The notes: generated from the letters alone by a model not told the origin. 64,000 bases of DNA from an uncultured Paracoccaceae bacterium (GCA_947497185.1 CANMFL010000003.1:248001-312000); one strand, 5' to 3'; counted from the first letter of the stretch, positions 47,275 through 57,432 are shown. Numbers and translations: made by a program.

Positions 47275-47314
47275 TTGTTACAAAACCGTTACGCAACTCT
47301 CACATTACTTTCAT
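47275..47314 (+). promoter_or_regulatory. Two tandem Pho boxes upstream of pstS
   Basis: TTGTTACAAAACCGTTAC (47275-47292) and CTCTCACATTACTTTCAT (47297-47314) each agree with the 18-base Pho box consensus CTGTCATAAAACTGTCAC at about 12-13 positions. Their starts are 22 bases apart, two DNA turns, as in known PhoB-controlled promoters. The pstS start is 62 bases beyond. Confidence 0.8.
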
Positions 47315-47375
47315 GAATCACGCCTAATCGAACAGCACGGTCGCGACAGCGATCGATGCAAATTTAGGAGCAAAC

Positions 47376-48419
47376 ATGTATTACCTGAAACTGACCGCCT
47401 CTGCATGTGCGGTTGCTGCCATCTCCGCAACAGCATCCGTCGCGCAGAGCCGTGACGAAATCCGCATCGTGGGTTCATCAACAGTTTTCCCATACACTCA
47501 AGCAGTTGCCGAGCAGTTCGCGAACAACACTGGTGCTCCGTCACCTATCGTTGAATCCACTGGCACCGGCGGCGGCATGCAGATTTTCTGTGGCGGCATC
47601 GGCGAAGCGCACGCAGACATCACTGGCGCATCCCGCGCAATGAAAGCATCCGAATTCCAGCTTTGCCAAGACAACGGCGTGACAGAAATCACCGAAGCCC
47701 TGATCGGTTTTGACGGTCTGTCTTTGGCTATTTCCCGCGCAAACGACGCTGCTTGGGACCTGACATTGGGCGAGATTTACCTCGCACTTGGCGCACAAGT
47801 TCCAGTCGAAGGTGAATGGGCTGATAACCCTTACACAATGTGGAACGAAATCAACCCTGATCTGCCAGCCGTAGAAATCCTTGCTTACGGTCCTCCACCA
47901 ACATCCGGCACACGCGACGCATTTGTTGAATTGGCAATGCACGCTGGTTGTGAAGAACTGGACTTCGTTCACGAAGGTGGTTTCGACGGTGACTGGGTTG
48001 GCGAAAACTGCTCGCGTATGCGCACAGACGGACCATTTGTTGAAGCTGGCGAAAACGACAACCTGATCGTTCAGCGTCTTGAAGCTGACTCAAACGCTTT
48101 GGGCATCTTTGGTTACTCTTTCTTGTACGAGAACCTCGACAAGCTGAAAGGCGTGCAGATCGAAGGCGTTGAGCCAACAATCGATACAATCGCTGACAAA
48201 TCCTACCCTGTGTCACGTCCGCTGTATTTCTACATCAAGAACGCACACCGCGGCGTGATCCCGAACTTGAACGAGTTCATCGAAGAGTACATGTCAGACG
48301 ACGCGTTGATGACTGGTGGTTACTTGTCCGAGCGTGGCCTCGTGCCACTGGCAGAAGACCGCATCGTCGAACTTCAGGATGCAGTGCTAGACGGTGTTTC
48401 CATGGAAGCACCTGAGTAA
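47376..48419 (+). CDS. pstS: Phosphate-binding periplasmic protein PstS
   Basis: This 347-residue protein has a signal peptide (cut near Ala24-Gln), the phosphate pocket IVGSSTVFPYTQAVAEQF and the motif GADITGASRAMK-like HADITGASRAMK. GGAGC precedes the ATG. It delivers phosphate to PstCA. PhoB control is supported by the upstream boxes. Confidence 0.97.
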   Translation: MYYLKLTASACAVAAISATASVAQSRDEIRIVGSSTVFPYTQAVAEQFANNTGAPSPIVESTGTGGGMQIFCGGIGEAHADITGASRAMKASEFQLCQDNGVTEITEALIGFDGLSLAISRANDAAWDLTLGEIYLALGAQVPVEGEWADNPYTMWNEINPDLPAVEILAYGPPPTSGTRDAFVELAMHAGCEELDFVHEGGFDGDWVGENCSRMRTDGPFVEAGENDNLIVQRLEADSNALGIFGYSFLYENLDKLKGVQIEGVEPTIDTIADKSYPVSRPLYFYIKNAHRGVIPNLNEFIEEYMSDDALMTGGYLSERGLVPLAEDRIVELQDAVLDGVSMEAPE

Positions 48420-48441
48420 GCTGATCACAGCTTTCTAAAGC

Positions 48442-48466
48442 CCGGGGCGGATTTGATCTGCCCCGG
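48442..48466 (+). other. Hairpin between pstS and pstC
   Basis: CCGGGGC (48442-48448) and GCCCCGG (48460-48466) form a GC stem, extended by an inner GAT/ATC pair. It follows the pstS stop by 22 bases with no T-run. It likely protects the pstS message so PstS exceeds the other subunits. Confidence 0.65.
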
Positions 48467-48493
48467 ACCTCTCATTTTCAGCGAGTATTTCCG

Positions 48494-49870
48494 ATGACGA
48501 CTTTGGCTTTCGCTATTTTATTGGCCGCCTGCATGGTGGCGTATGCCCTGAACCGACGCGCCGCGACTGGCATTCGGGACGGCGGCCAACGACTTCACTC
48601 TGTCTCGGGATATCACGGCCTGTTCGCCCTGCTGATGATCTTGGTTCCCGTTCTTGTTGTTATTCTGTTGTGGCTCGTTCTGCAGGGCACTGTGGTCAAC
48701 ACGTTGATCATGTCCAGCCTGCCTGATGGCACGCTAGACGGTCTGGGTGCCGGACAAGTTGATCTGATCCTTGCCGAAATCCAATCAATCGCGAGCGGCC
48801 GTGTCTTTGGCGAACCTGAGCCATGGAAGGTTGCCGCAGCCGAACGGTTTAGCGGTATGTTGCAAACTGCATCGCTTGGCCTTGTTCTTGTGACTGCGCT
48901 GCTTTGCCTTGGCATTATGGTGTTCGCACGTAGCAAAGTATCCGCCGAGTTTCGCGCCCGTCAGGGTGTTGAGAAAATCGTGTCCGGCCTGATGATCTTT
49001 TGCTCGGTTGTCGCGATTTTCACGACCATCGGCATTGTTGCGTCACTCGCTTTTGAAACCATCAAATTTCTACGCCTCGTGCCGCTGACCGAATTCCTGT
49101 TCGGCACAAGCTGGGAGCCGCAAATCCCGATCCGTGCGGACCAGATCGCCTCGACTGGTGCGTTTGGCTGGATCCCCGTGATCGTCGGTACAATCGTCAT
49201 CACGATTGTTGCCATCGTCATCGCCATTCCAATCGGTCTGTTGTCCGCGATTTATCTGAACGAATTTGCGCCAAAAACTGTACGCTCAGTCTGCAAACCT
49301 GTTCTTGAAGTGCTGGCGGGTGTGCCGACAGTTGTTTACGGCTTTTTCGCGATCCTTGTTGTTGCCCCTGCGATCCGCACACTTGGCGCACAGCTGGGCA
49401 TTCCGGTGGCACCAAACACCGCATTGGCGGCTGGCGGCGTGATGGGTATCATGTTGGTGCCGTTCATTTCGTCCTTTGCTGATGACGCCCTTTCTGCTGT
49501 ACCACGTGCGCTGCGTGATGGTGCGCTTGCCTTGGGTGCCACACGCGCTGAAACGGTGATGAACGTGCTGTTTCCTGCAGCGATCCCCGGCATCGTTGGC
49601 GGCGTCCTGCTGGCCGTCAGCCGCGCGATTGGGGAAACGATGATCGTTGTTATGGCCGCTGGCCTGATGGCGAACCTCACGCTGAACCCGCTGGAAAGCG
49701 TCACGACCGTGACCGTTCAGATTGTCACGCTCTTGATTGGCGACACATCCTTCGACAACCCCAAAACGCTGGCCGCCTTTGCGCTTGGGATGATGCTGTT
49801 CATCGTCACTTTGATTATCAACATTTTCGCGCTTCGGATCGTCCGCAAGTACCGCGAAGCATACGATTGA
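48494..49870 (+). CDS. pstC: Phosphate ABC transporter permease PstC
   Basis: This 458-residue protein has the six-segment permease core in its C-terminal half (FGWIPVIVGTIVITIVAIV and GEMIVVMAAGLMAN-like region) and an N-terminal extension of about 150 residues with two more membrane segments. Such extended PstC forms are found in alphaproteobacteria. It pairs with PstA. Confidence 0.95.
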   Translation: MTTLAFAILLAACMVAYALNRRAATGIRDGGQRLHSVSGYHGLFALLMILVPVLVVILLWLVLQGTVVNTLIMSSLPDGTLDGLGAGQVDLILAEIQSIASGRVFGEPEPWKVAAAERFSGMLQTASLGLVLVTALLCLGIMVFARSKVSAEFRARQGVEKIVSGLMIFCSVVAIFTTIGIVASLAFETIKFLRLVPLTEFLFGTSWEPQIPIRADQIASTGAFGWIPVIVGTIVITIVAIVIAIPIGLLSAIYLNEFAPKTVRSVCKPVLEVLAGVPTVVYGFFAILVVAPAIRTLGAQLGIPVAPNTALAAGGVMGIMLVPFISSFADDALSAVPRALRDGALALGATRAETVMNVLFPAAIPGIVGGVLLAVSRAIGETMIVVMAAGLMANLTLNPLESVTTVTVQIVTLLIGDTSFDNPKTLAAFALGMMLFIVTLIINIFALRIVRKYREAYD

Positions 49871-49880
49871 GGCTAGATTA

Positions 49881-51173
49881 ATGACCGATATTTCATCCGG
49901 CTCTTTGCCTTTAACCACGACTGACAAGGTGCGTGCATCGCTCGCAAAACGCCACCGCAAACAGCGTATTCTCCAAGCGTTTGGCATCGCCGCGATCAGC
50001 ATCGCGTTCTTGATGCTGTTCATCCTGCTGTGGTCCCAAATCGCTACTGGCTATAAAGCGTTCATGCAGACCAACATCACGTTGGACATCTTTGTGGACC
50101 CTGCTGAGATCGACGTAGACCGTCTGCCGCGCGGTGACTTTGATGATGTCCTGACTGCGGCATTGTTGGAAAAGCTGCCAAATGTTGACGTGACTGACCG
50201 CGCTGCCGTGCGCGAAGCCTCTGGCATATTTTCGAACGGCGCACAGTTTGATCTGCGTGACCGTATCGTCGAAGATCCGTCTTTGATCGGTCAAACGATC
50301 AACATGCGGATGCCGGTATCCGACCCTTACGACCAGCTATACAAAGAGTTGCTGGATCGGGAGACACCGGAAGAACTACGTCGTTTGAATGATGTCCAAA
50401 TCGCCAACTACGACCAGTTGCTGGACGCGGGCGCGATTACGTCGAAACTGAACACCGACTTGATCACCAACGCTGATAGCCGCTTTCCTGAACTCGCTGG
50501 CCTAAAAGGCGCGTTGCTGGGATCATTCTGGGCGCTTTTGGTTTGTTTCCTGGTCGCCTTTCCATTGGGCATAGGCGCGGCCGTCTACCTCGAGGAATTC
50601 GCACCGAAGAACAAGATCAGCGACTTCATTGAGGTGAACATCAACAACCTCGCCGCTGTGCCGTCTGTTGTGTTTGGTTTGCTCGCTTTGTCCGTCTTTA
50701 TCGGTTGGTTCGGCTTGCCTCGTTCGGTTCCATTCGTCGGCGGATTGACCTTGGCGCTGATGACCATGCCGACGATCATCATCGCGACACGTGCCGCGCT
50801 GAAAGCGGTGCCGCCGTCGATCCGTGAGGCGGCATTGGGTGTTGGCGCATCCAAACAGCAGGTGGTCTTTGGCCACGTGGTGCCGCTGGCGATGCCGGGT
50901 ATCCTGACAGGCACAATCATCGGTTTGGCCCAAGCATTAGGTGAAACCGCCCCACTGCTGTTGATCGGGATGAACGCTTTCATCACGTCCGCACCGGGTA
51001 CGCCATTCGACAGTGCAACAGCCCTACCGACACAAATCTTCATCTGGGCAGACAGCCCTGAACGTGGCTTCGTGAGCCGGACATCTGCAGCGATCCTCGT
51101 TCTGCTGACCTTCCTCATCATGATGAACGCAATCGCAATCTACTTGCGCAGCAAGTTTGAACGCAAATGGTAA
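49881..51173 (+). CDS. pstA: Phosphate ABC transporter permease PstA
   Basis: This 430-residue protein has an N-terminal membrane segment, a long periplasmic loop (about 60-200) and the permease core from about 210 with the coupling sequence [19 protein letters not shown]. It ends beyond the pstB upstream ATG. It forms the channel with PstC. Confidence 0.95.
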   Translation: MTDISSGSLPLTTTDKVRASLAKRHRKQRILQAFGIAAISIAFLMLFILLWSQIATGYKAFMQTNITLDIFVDPAEIDVDRLPRGDFDDVLTAALLEKLPNVDVTDRAAVREASGIFSNGAQFDLRDRIVEDPSLIGQTINMRMPVSDPYDQLYKELLDRETPEELRRLNDVQIANYDQLLDAGAITSKLNTDLITNADSRFPELAGLKGALLGSFWALLVCFLVAFPLGIGAAVYLEEFAPKNKISDFIEVNINNLAAVPSVVFGLLALSVFIGWFGLPRSVPFVGGLTLALMTMPTIIIATRAALKAVPPSIREAALGVGASKQQVVFGHVVPLAMPGILTGTIIGLAQALGETAPLLLIGMNAFITSAPGTPFDSATALPTQIFIWADSPERGFVSRTSAAILVLLTFLIMMNAIAIYLRSKFERKW

Positions 51174-51190
51174 ACTCGAAAGGAGAGGCC

Positions 51191-51988
51191 GTGGACGACC
51201 TCAGAACAGTTAGCAAAGACGTTGACGCAAACAACACCAAGATCAGCGCCAAAAATGTGCAGGTCTATTACGGGGATACCCATGCGATCAAAGACGTAAA
51301 CGTCGAGATCAAAGAGCGGACAGTGACTGCGTTTATCGGACCATCTGGCTGCGGCAAGTCTACATTCTTGCGCAGCATCAACCGGATGAACGACACGATC
51401 GATATCTGCCGCGTCGAAGGCGACATTCGTATCGACGGCAAAGATATCTATGACCGCGACGTTGATCCGGTTCAACTGCGGGCCCGCGTTGGCATGGTTT
51501 TCCAAAAACCAAACCCGTTCCCAAAGTCGATCTATGACAATATCGCTTACGGTCCAAAAATCCACGGCCTTGCCAAAACCAAAGCCGAGATGGACGAAAT
51601 CGTTGAAAAGTCCCTGCGTCGCGGTGCGATCTGGAACGAAGTCAAAGACCGTCTGCATGCGCCCGGCACTGGCCTGTCTGGCGGTCAGCAACAGCGTCTG
51701 TGCATTGCGCGTGCGATTGCAACGGAACCTGATGTTCTGTTGATGGACGAGCCGTGTTCTGCGCTTGACCCTATTGCCACGTCTCAGGTGGAGGAACTGA
51801 TCGACCAACTGCGCGAAAGCTACACAGTTGTCATCGTCACCCACTCTATGCAGCAGGCCGCGCGTGTCAGCCAAAAGACCGCGTTTTTCCACCTCGGAAA
51901 TCTGGTCGAATACGGCAACACCGACGACATCTTCACGAACCCCAAAGACCCCCGCACCGAAAGCTATATCTCTGGCCGGATCGGATAG
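51191..51988 (+). CDS. pstB: Phosphate ABC transporter ATP-binding protein PstB
   Basis: This ATPase of 265 residues has Walker [10 protein letters not shown], signature [14 protein letters not shown] and Walker [15 protein letters not shown] choose GTG at 51191 because AAAGGAGAGG lies directly upstream; the alternative ATG at 51167 would overlap pstA and add 8 residues. It energises PstCA. Confidence 0.93.
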   Translation: MDDLRTVSKDVDANNTKISAKNVQVYYGDTHAIKDVNVEIKERTVTAFIGPSGCGKSTFLRSINRMNDTIDICRVEGDIRIDGKDIYDRDVDPVQLRARVGMVFQKPNPFPKSIYDNIAYGPKIHGLAKTKAEMDEIVEKSLRRGAIWNEVKDRLHAPGTGLSGGQQQRLCIARAIATEPDVLLMDEPCSALDPIATSQVEELIDQLRESYTVVIVTHSMQQAARVSQKTAFFHLGNLVEYGNTDDIFTNPKDPRTESYISGRIG

Positions 51989-51998
51989 GAGAACGATC

Positions 51999-52721
51999 AT
52001 GACTACGCAACACATCGTTAGCGCATTCGACCGCGATTTGGTTGGCGCACAGGCCAAAGTTATGAAAATGGCAGGTCTCGTGGAAGAAGCCATGGCCCAA
52101 GTGGCCATCGCGTTGGAAACCAATGATCTGGCAAAAGCCGACGCCGTTCGCAAGAATGACAAAGCAATCGACGCGCTGGATGAGGACATCAAGCACGAAT
52201 GCGCCCGCATCCTTGCCACCAGATCGCCCACGGCCAGCGACTTGCGGACCGTTTTGACGGTGATGAGCATCAGTTCCAATCTGGAACGCTGCGGTGACTA
52301 CGCGAAAAATATCGCCAAACGCACAACGGTTCTGACCAACGCGACGCCGATCAACGGTGTCGCAGCCGCATTGCGCGGCATGCAAAATGCGGTCAGCAGC
52401 ATGATCAAAGACGTGCTTGAAGCCTACATTCAGCGCGACGTCGCTAGAGCAGAAGACGTCCGCGACCGCGACAATCAAGTGGACGAGATGTATAACACGC
52501 TGTTTCGGTCATTGCTGACGCATATGATGGAAGACTCCCAGAACATCACAGCCTGCATGCACCTGCATTTCATCGCCAAGAACATCGAACGCATGGGCGA
52601 TCACACCACATCTATCGCTGAACAGGTGATCTATCTGGTGACAGGCGAAATGCCGGATGAAGACCGCCCCAAAAGCGATCTCACCGCCTTCACCACACCA
52701 GAAGATTTAGGTGAAGCATGA
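51999..52721 (+). CDS. phoU: Phosphate signalling protein PhoU
   Basis: This 240-residue protein has two PhoU helical repeats, with metal-binding patterns such as NLERCGDYAKNIAKR and NIERMGDHTTSIAEQ. It links PstB to the PhoR/PhoB system and represses it when phosphate is high. The ATG at 51999 has TAGGAG upstream. Confidence 0.95.
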   Translation: MTTQHIVSAFDRDLVGAQAKVMKMAGLVEEAMAQVAIALETNDLAKADAVRKNDKAIDALDEDIKHECARILATRSPTASDLRTVLTVMSISSNLERCGDYAKNIAKRTTVLTNATPINGVAAALRGMQNAVSSMIKDVLEAYIQRDVARAEDVRDRDNQVDEMYNTLFRSLLTHMMEDSQNITACMHLHFIAKNIERMGDHTTSIAEQVIYLVTGEMPDEDRPKSDLTAFTTPEDLGEA

Positions 52722-53407
52722 GCGCAGGCCAGCCTACGGTTCTCGTCGTTGAAGACGAGGCTTCGCAACGCGAGGTGCTTGTCTACAACCTCGAAGCGGA
52801 AGGCGTGACGGTCGTATCGGCAGAAAACGGCGACGAAGCGTTGTTGTGCGTTCAGGAACACGTGCCTGATCTGATCGTGCTTGATTGGATGTTGCCGGGG
52901 GTGTCGGGAATCGAGATTTGTCGCAGGCTGAAACTACAGCCCGCGACACGCGCGATCCCGATTGTGATGGTGTCGGCACGCGGCGAAGACGTGGACCGCG
53001 TGCGTGGGTTGGAAACCGGTGCGGATGATTATGTCACCAAACCCTATTCTGTGGCCGAATTTATGGCGCGTGTACGCAACCAGTTGCGCAGGGTACGGCC
53101 TGCGGCTGTTGGCATGTCTTTGCAGTTTGAGGACATCACGCTGAATGGTGAAACGCACAAGGTTTCGCGTGATGAAAAAGCGCTGAAACTTGGACCGACG
53201 GAATTCCGGTTACTGTCCACGTTTATGGAAAAACCGGGCCGAGTCTGGAGCCGCGAACAGTTGCTTGATCGTGTGTGGGGCCGTGACATCTACGTCGATA
53301 CCCGCACCGTTGACGTGCATATCGGCAGGCTACGCAAGGTGATCTGCCAGAACGGCGGCGCTGATCCGATCCGGACGGTGCGCGGCACTGGATATGCCTT
53401 GGGGTGA
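52718..53407 (+). CDS. phoB: Phosphate regulon response regulator PhoB
   Basis: This 229-residue protein has a receiver domain with phosphorylated Asp in LIVLDWMLPG (near residue 53), Lys in YVTKPYS, and an OmpR-type winged helix (WSREQLLDRVWGRDIYVDTR). It starts inside the phoU stop as ATGA. The partner kinase PhoR is not encoded in the window. Confidence 0.96.
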   Translation: MSAGQPTVLVVEDEASQREVLVYNLEAEGVTVVSAENGDEALLCVQEHVPDLIVLDWMLPGVSGIEICRRLKLQPATRAIPIVMVSARGEDVDRVRGLETGADDYVTKPYSVAEFMARVRNQLRRVRPAAVGMSLQFEDITLNGETHKVSRDEKALKLGPTEFRLLSTFMEKPGRVWSREQLLDRVWGRDIYVDTRTVDVHIGRLRKVICQNGGADPIRTVRGTGYALG

Positions 53408-53476
53408 CGTCTGCCTCCGACAAGAGATCGCATGAGACCTCTAGTCCCGTTGCATGACCATGTAATCAAACAAAAA

Positions 53477-53504
53477 TGCACCGCCCTTTTGCAAGGGCGG
53501 TGCA
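53477..53504 (-). terminator. Terminator downstream of the fasciclin gene
   Basis: TGCACCGCCCTT and AAGGGCGGTGCA form a perfect 12-bp stem with a TTGC loop. On the minus strand it is followed by TTTTTG, so it ends the fasciclin transcript. It may also slow transcripts from phoB. Confidence 0.85.
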
Positions 53505-53564
53505 GTCTTCAAGCCACGCGGATTGGGGTGCCTAACGAACCGCGAGGCTCGATCTATCGCGTTC

Positions 53565-54134
53565 TTAAGACGCGGATGGCAGAAGCACTGTGTCGATCAC
53601 GTGGATCACGCCGTTAGATTGTTTCACGTCAGCAACGGTCACAGTCGCGGTGCGGCCTTGCTCGTCTTCCAGCATGATCATGCCGTCAGTGTAAGTCGCC
53701 TGAAGCGTACAACCACCAACTGTTGGAACTGGGTGCTTGCCGTTGTCGTCAGCAATCATGCCTTGGATTGCGTCGGACATCGCGTCAGCTGCAACAACGT
53801 GGCATGTCAGGATTTGTGTCAAACGGTCTTTGTTTTCCGGCTTCAACAGGTCTTCGACAGCGCCTTCTGGCAGAGCGGCGAATGCGTCATCTGTTGGTGC
53901 GAACACTGTGAACGGGCCTTCGCCGGACAATGTTTCGGCAAGGTCAGCTGCAACAACAGCAGCCACAAGCGTTGTATGGATCGGGCTGTTCATCGCGTTC
54001 TCGACGATGTTCATTTCAGTCGACATTTCTGCGCCACCAACTGTTGGGTTCATCGCATGGCCGTCAGCGAACGCAGCACCGGCTGTGATGGACATGATTG
54101 CGGCAGCAGCTGTGAGTGTTTTCGTAAAAGTCAT
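53565..54134 (-). CDS. Secreted fasciclin-domain protein
   Basis: This 189-residue protein has a signal peptide (TKTLTAAAAIMSITAGAAFA, cut before Asp24) and one fasciclin domain with GPFTVFAPTDDAFAALPEGA and HVVAADAM, plus the end motif VIHVIDTVLLP. Such domains mediate adhesion or oligomerisation in the periplasm or outside the cell. GGGAGAG precedes the ATG. Confidence 0.93.
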   Translation of the reverse strand: MTFTKTLTAAAAIMSITAGAAFADGHAMNPTVGGAEMSTEMNIVENAMNSPIHTTLVAAVVAADLAETLSGEGPFTVFAPTDDAFAALPEGAVEDLLKPENKDRLTQILTCHVVAADAMSDAIQGMIADDNGKHPVPTVGGCTLQATYTDGMIMLEDEQGRTATVTVADVKQSNGVIHVIDTVLLPSAS

Positions 54135-54327
54135 TGGTCTCTCCCGAGTGTGAAGTGTCGAAGCATGATCGCTTTGACTTGCCTACAACCACGAGAGATC
54201 TTCAAAATGAGTTTCAAAAATTTTCAATTTTTTTTTGAAGCGACGCAAAGCAGCAGTTTTCGCCTTGCCTCTTGCCCCGTAAACGCCCCTCGCCTACACA
54301 TACCTCGACTTAAAAAAAGGACTGAAC

Positions 54328-55557
54328 ATGCGTCGCGTCGTCGTCACAGGTTTGGGGATCGTATCCCCCATCGGAAATAATGCAGACGAGGTTTTGGCCT
54401 CTTTGAAAGCTGGTAAATCCGGAATTGAAGCAAATGCTGATATGGTCGAGCACGGCTTTCGGTCCCAGATCGCAGGCAACGTCAAACTGAACGTGGCCGA
54501 CCACGTTGATAAACGCACGTTGCGGTTCATGGGACCGGGTGCGGCCTATTCCTACATCGCGATGAAACAAGCGATCGAAGACGCGGGTCTGGATGAGGCC
54601 CAAGTCGTGAACCCGATGACGGGTGTGATTGCCGGTTCTGGTGGTCCGTCTACCTCTGCGATGTTTGCCGCACACAAGGTTGTGGAAAACACAGGTGCGA
54701 CGAAACGCATCGGGCCGTTTGCTGTGCCGAAAACAATGTCGTCCACAGTGTCTGCGAACCTTGCGACCGCGTTCCAGATCAAGGGCATGAACTTTTCCAT
54801 CACGTCTGCCTGTTCCACATCGCTGCACTGCATCGGCATGGCTGCTCAACAGATCGCGCTTGGCACACAAGACACGATGTTCGCTGGTGGTGGCGAAGAA
54901 CTGGATTGGACATTGTCCTGCCTGTTCGACGCGATGGGCGCGATGTCCTCGAAATATAACGACACGCCAGAAAAGGCGTCCCGCGCATTTGATGCTGGTC
55001 GTGATGGTTTTGTGATCGCAGGCGGCGGTGCTATGGTCGTGCTCGAAAGCCTAGAAGCAGCCCAAGCACGCGGTGCGAAAATCTACGCTGAGGTCACTGG
55101 TTTCTCGGCCACATCTGACGGCGCTGACATGGTCGCCCCATCCGGTGAAGGCGGCGAACGTGCGATGCGCGGTGCGTTGAAAACACTGCCAGAGGGTCGC
55201 AAGATCAGCTACATCAACGCGCACGGCACATCGACACCGGTGGGCGACGTTGGCGAAATCGAAGCCGTACGGCGCGTGTTTGGCGAAGGATCAACCCCGC
55301 CCGTGTCATCCACCAAATCAATGACTGGCCACAGCCAAGGTGCAACCGGTGCATCCGAAGCAGTCTATTGCCTGCTGATGCTACAACACGACTTCATCGC
55401 GCCGTCGATCAATGTCGAGGAACTGGACCCAGCCTTGAAGCCCGAAGAAATCGCCACAGAAATGGTCGAAAATGCGGGTCTTGATACGGTCATGACCAAC
55501 TCGTTCGGTTTCGGCGGAACCAACGGATCGATGCTGTTGTCGAAGTTTACGGGATAA
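54328..55557 (+). CDS. fabB: Beta-ketoacyl-ACP synthase I
   Basis: This 409-residue enzyme elongates fatty acyl chains and is needed for unsaturated fatty acid synthesis. The catalytic Cys is in [13 protein letters not shown], the His residues are in [12 protein letters not shown] and [21 protein letters not shown] precedes the ATG. fabA, the usual neighbour, is absent here. Confidence 0.96.
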   Translation: MRRVVVTGLGIVSPIGNNADEVLASLKAGKSGIEANADMVEHGFRSQIAGNVKLNVADHVDKRTLRFMGPGAAYSYIAMKQAIEDAGLDEAQVVNPMTGVIAGSGGPSTSAMFAAHKVVENTGATKRIGPFAVPKTMSSTVSANLATAFQIKGMNFSITSACSTSLHCIGMAAQQIALGTQDTMFAGGGEELDWTLSCLFDAMGAMSSKYNDTPEKASRAFDAGRDGFVIAGGGAMVVLESLEAAQARGAKIYAEVTGFSATSDGADMVAPSGEGGERAMRGALKTLPEGRKISYINAHGTSTPVGDVGEIEAVRRVFGEGSTPPVSSTKSMTGHSQGATGASEAVYCLLMLQHDFIAPSINVEELDPALKPEEIATEMVENAGLDTVMTNSFGFGGTNGSMLLSKFTG

Positions 55558-55563
55558 AAACGG

Positions 55564-55595
55564 CGGGCAGGATGCGCGATTTAGCGCCCTGCCCG
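55564..55595 (+). terminator. Hairpin after fabB, possible terminator
   Basis: CGGGCAGG (55564-55571) and CCTGCCCG (55588-55595) pair, with an inner GCGC/GCGC stem. The T-run is missing on the plus strand, so termination is uncertain. Confidence 0.45.
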
Positions 55596-55741
55596 ACCTA
55601 CCACATGCAAAGCGCGACGGCCTTTGGGGTGACAGCAGGGATAATTCCGTCGCTGACATGACTAATTCACCGCAATTTCACTTTTCGAAAAAAGTAATCT
55701 AGGCTTGTCTGTATTTGACAATCCAATGAGTACGAATTTCG

Positions 55742-56281
55742 ATGTTGAAAACACTTTTCCGACTATTTTTTAGCGCACCCCAGCGTAGAAACAACAGGCC
55801 CGCCCCGCCACGCCGTATCCCACCGGTCACGGCCAGACCCGTCACGCCAAGTAAAGAGATCAAGCCCAGCCTCACGCCTAGTCAGCGCCCCCAGCAGGCC
55901 TCGATCAAAGGGCGATGTTATGTGATCGACGGCGATACCATCGTGATTGCAAAGCAACATATCAGGCTCTTCGGCATTGATGCGCCGGAGATGGATCAAC
56001 CATATGGCAAGAAATCAAAATCTGCGATGATTACTCTTTGCAAAGGACACTCCATCACCGCCGAGGTTCTACCGGAAAGCAGCTATGACCGCGTCGTTGC
56101 TAAGTGCTACCTCCCTGATGGCACCGACCTTTCAGCGGCACTTGTCGAGCAGGGGTTAGCATTAGACTGGGCAAAGTTTTCCAATAGCGCGTACCGAAAT
56201 CTGGAACCCGAAGGCGTTCGAAAACGGCTCTGGCGTGTTGCTGCAAAACACGAAGGCCGCTACTTCAATCGCACCGGATAG
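55742..56281 (+). CDS. Thermonuclease (SNase-like) family protein
   Basis: This 179-residue protein has a basic N-terminal segment with a short hydrophobic stretch (LKTLFRLFFSA) and Pro-rich linker, then an SNase OB-fold: VIDGDTIVIAKQHIRLFGID with APEMDQPYG, and YDRVVAKCYLPDGTDLS. The key Arg and Asp are present. Probably cell-envelope located. It sits between fabB and fabI, two genes of the same pathway. Confidence 0.85.
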   Translation: MLKTLFRLFFSAPQRRNNRPAPPRRIPPVTARPVTPSKEIKPSLTPSQRPQQASIKGRCYVIDGDTIVIAKQHIRLFGIDAPEMDQPYGKKSKSAMITLCKGHSITAEVLPESSYDRVVAKCYLPDGTDLSAALVEQGLALDWAKFSNSAYRNLEPEGVRKRLWRVAAKHEGRYFNRTG

Positions 56282-56355
56282 GACCTGTTGAACACCGAAA
56301 CTTGACCTCCCGCGACAAAACGTCCACTTAGAAATCAACAACTCAGGGGACGCAG

Positions 56356-57144
56356 ATGACACTTTCTATGCAAGGCAAACGTGGCTTGGTTATGGGCGTC
56401 GCCAACGAACGCTCTATCGCTTGGGGCATTGCCAAGGCGCTGGCAGAAGCTGGCGCAGAGCTTGCATTTACTTATCAAGGTGAAGCTTTTGGCAAACGGT
56501 TAGAGCCGCTGGCCGCTTCTGTTGGTTCCGACTTTATGGTTGATGTCGACGTCACGGACGAAGCGTCGATGGACGCCGCCTTTGCGGGTATTAAGGATAA
56601 ATGGGGCACGATTGATTTTGTGGTCCATGCGATTGCCTTCTCGAACAAAGACGAACTCACTGGCCGGATCATGAACACGTCTCGCGACAACTTTGCCCTG
56701 TCTATGCAGATTTCTTGCTATTCGCTGATCGACGTTGCCCGCCGCTCGCATGATTTGATGCCAAATGGCGGTACGATCATGACGCTGACCTACCAAGGGT
56801 CGAACCGTGTGACGCCGAATTATAACGTGATGGGCGTCGCCAAGGCCGCGTTGGAAAGTGCTGTGCGCTATCTGGCGAACGACCTTGGCCCTGACGGTAT
56901 TCGCGTCAACGCAATTAGCCCCGGCCCGATGAAAACACTGGCGGGTGCGGCGATTGGTGGTGCGCGTAAGACGTACAAACACACGACGGAAAACGCGCCG
57001 CTGCGGTCGAACGCCACGCTTGAGGCGGTCGGCGGCACGGCTGTTTACCTCGCCTCTGATGCGGGTGCGTGCACCACGGGCGAGATTATTCGTGTTGATG
57101 GCGGCTATCATGTTCTGGGGATGCCACAGGGTGAGAACCTTTAA
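56356..57144 (+). CDS. fabI: Enoyl-ACP reductase (NADH)
   Basis: This 262-residue reductase completes each fatty acid elongation cycle. It has GVANERSIAWGIAKALAEAG at the nucleotide loop and the catalytic Tyr-Lys in YNVMGVAKAALES. GGGGAC precedes the ATG. Triclosan-type inhibitor sites are conserved by family. Confidence 0.95.
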   Translation: MTLSMQGKRGLVMGVANERSIAWGIAKALAEAGAELAFTYQGEAFGKRLEPLAASVGSDFMVDVDVTDEASMDAAFAGIKDKWGTIDFVVHAIAFSNKDELTGRIMNTSRDNFALSMQISCYSLIDVARRSHDLMPNGGTIMTLTYQGSNRVTPNYNVMGVAKAALESAVRYLANDLGPDGIRVNAISPGPMKTLAGAAIGGARKTYKHTTENAPLRSNATLEAVGGTAVYLASDAGACTTGEIIRVDGGYHVLGMPQGENL

Positions 57145-57432
57145 TTAACCGTGCGGCGGCGGCACTGCGAGTCATAAGGTTGGCTTAGACACACCACGTG
57201 TGTTTAGCTTCACGTCTCCACCTGATGGACTGCGCAAAGGTAGCATAATGCGATCATCTGGTCGCTTTGCTCTGTTATGCTGAGTTTTCAAAGCGGTCTG
57301 AAAATGCAACCTAAAGGCAACACATTTCCAGAGCATCGCTGACGTGCCGAGTACGCGCTGCAAAGTTAACCTCGTGTTAACCATGTCGCCTTAGCGATAG
57401 TTGCATATCGAGTAGTAAACAGTTTTGTAAGT
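57145..57432 (+). other. Non-coding region after fabI
   Basis: No credible coding frame is seen. It contains a 10-bp stem-loop around 57183-57205 (ACACAC pairing with GTGTGT), a CtrA-type site TTAACCTCGTGTTAAC (57366-57381) and then the terminator at 57433. The region may be a long 3' end of the fabI message or may encode a small RNA. Confidence 0.5.
57366..57381. promoter_or_regulatory. CtrA-type site (TTAA-N7-TTAAC)
   Basis: TTAACCTCGTGTTAAC matches the alphaproteobacterial CtrA consensus exactly. It lies 52 bases before the terminator stem. Chance occurrence of such a short motif in 64 kb is not negligible. Confidence 0.4.

Noticed and set aside
49286..52478. Long minus-strand frames opposite pstC, pstA, pstB and phoU
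   Set aside because: They lie entirely inside well-supported plus-strand genes of a conserved operon.
53523..54380. 285-residue plus-strand frame opposite the fasciclin gene
   Set aside because: Cys- and His-rich antisense frame without ribosome site; the fasciclin gene on the other strand is clear.
55705..55721. TTGTC-N7-GACAA dyad before the thermonuclease gene
   Set aside because: A 5-bp dyad can arise by chance, and no regulator or repeated copy supports it.
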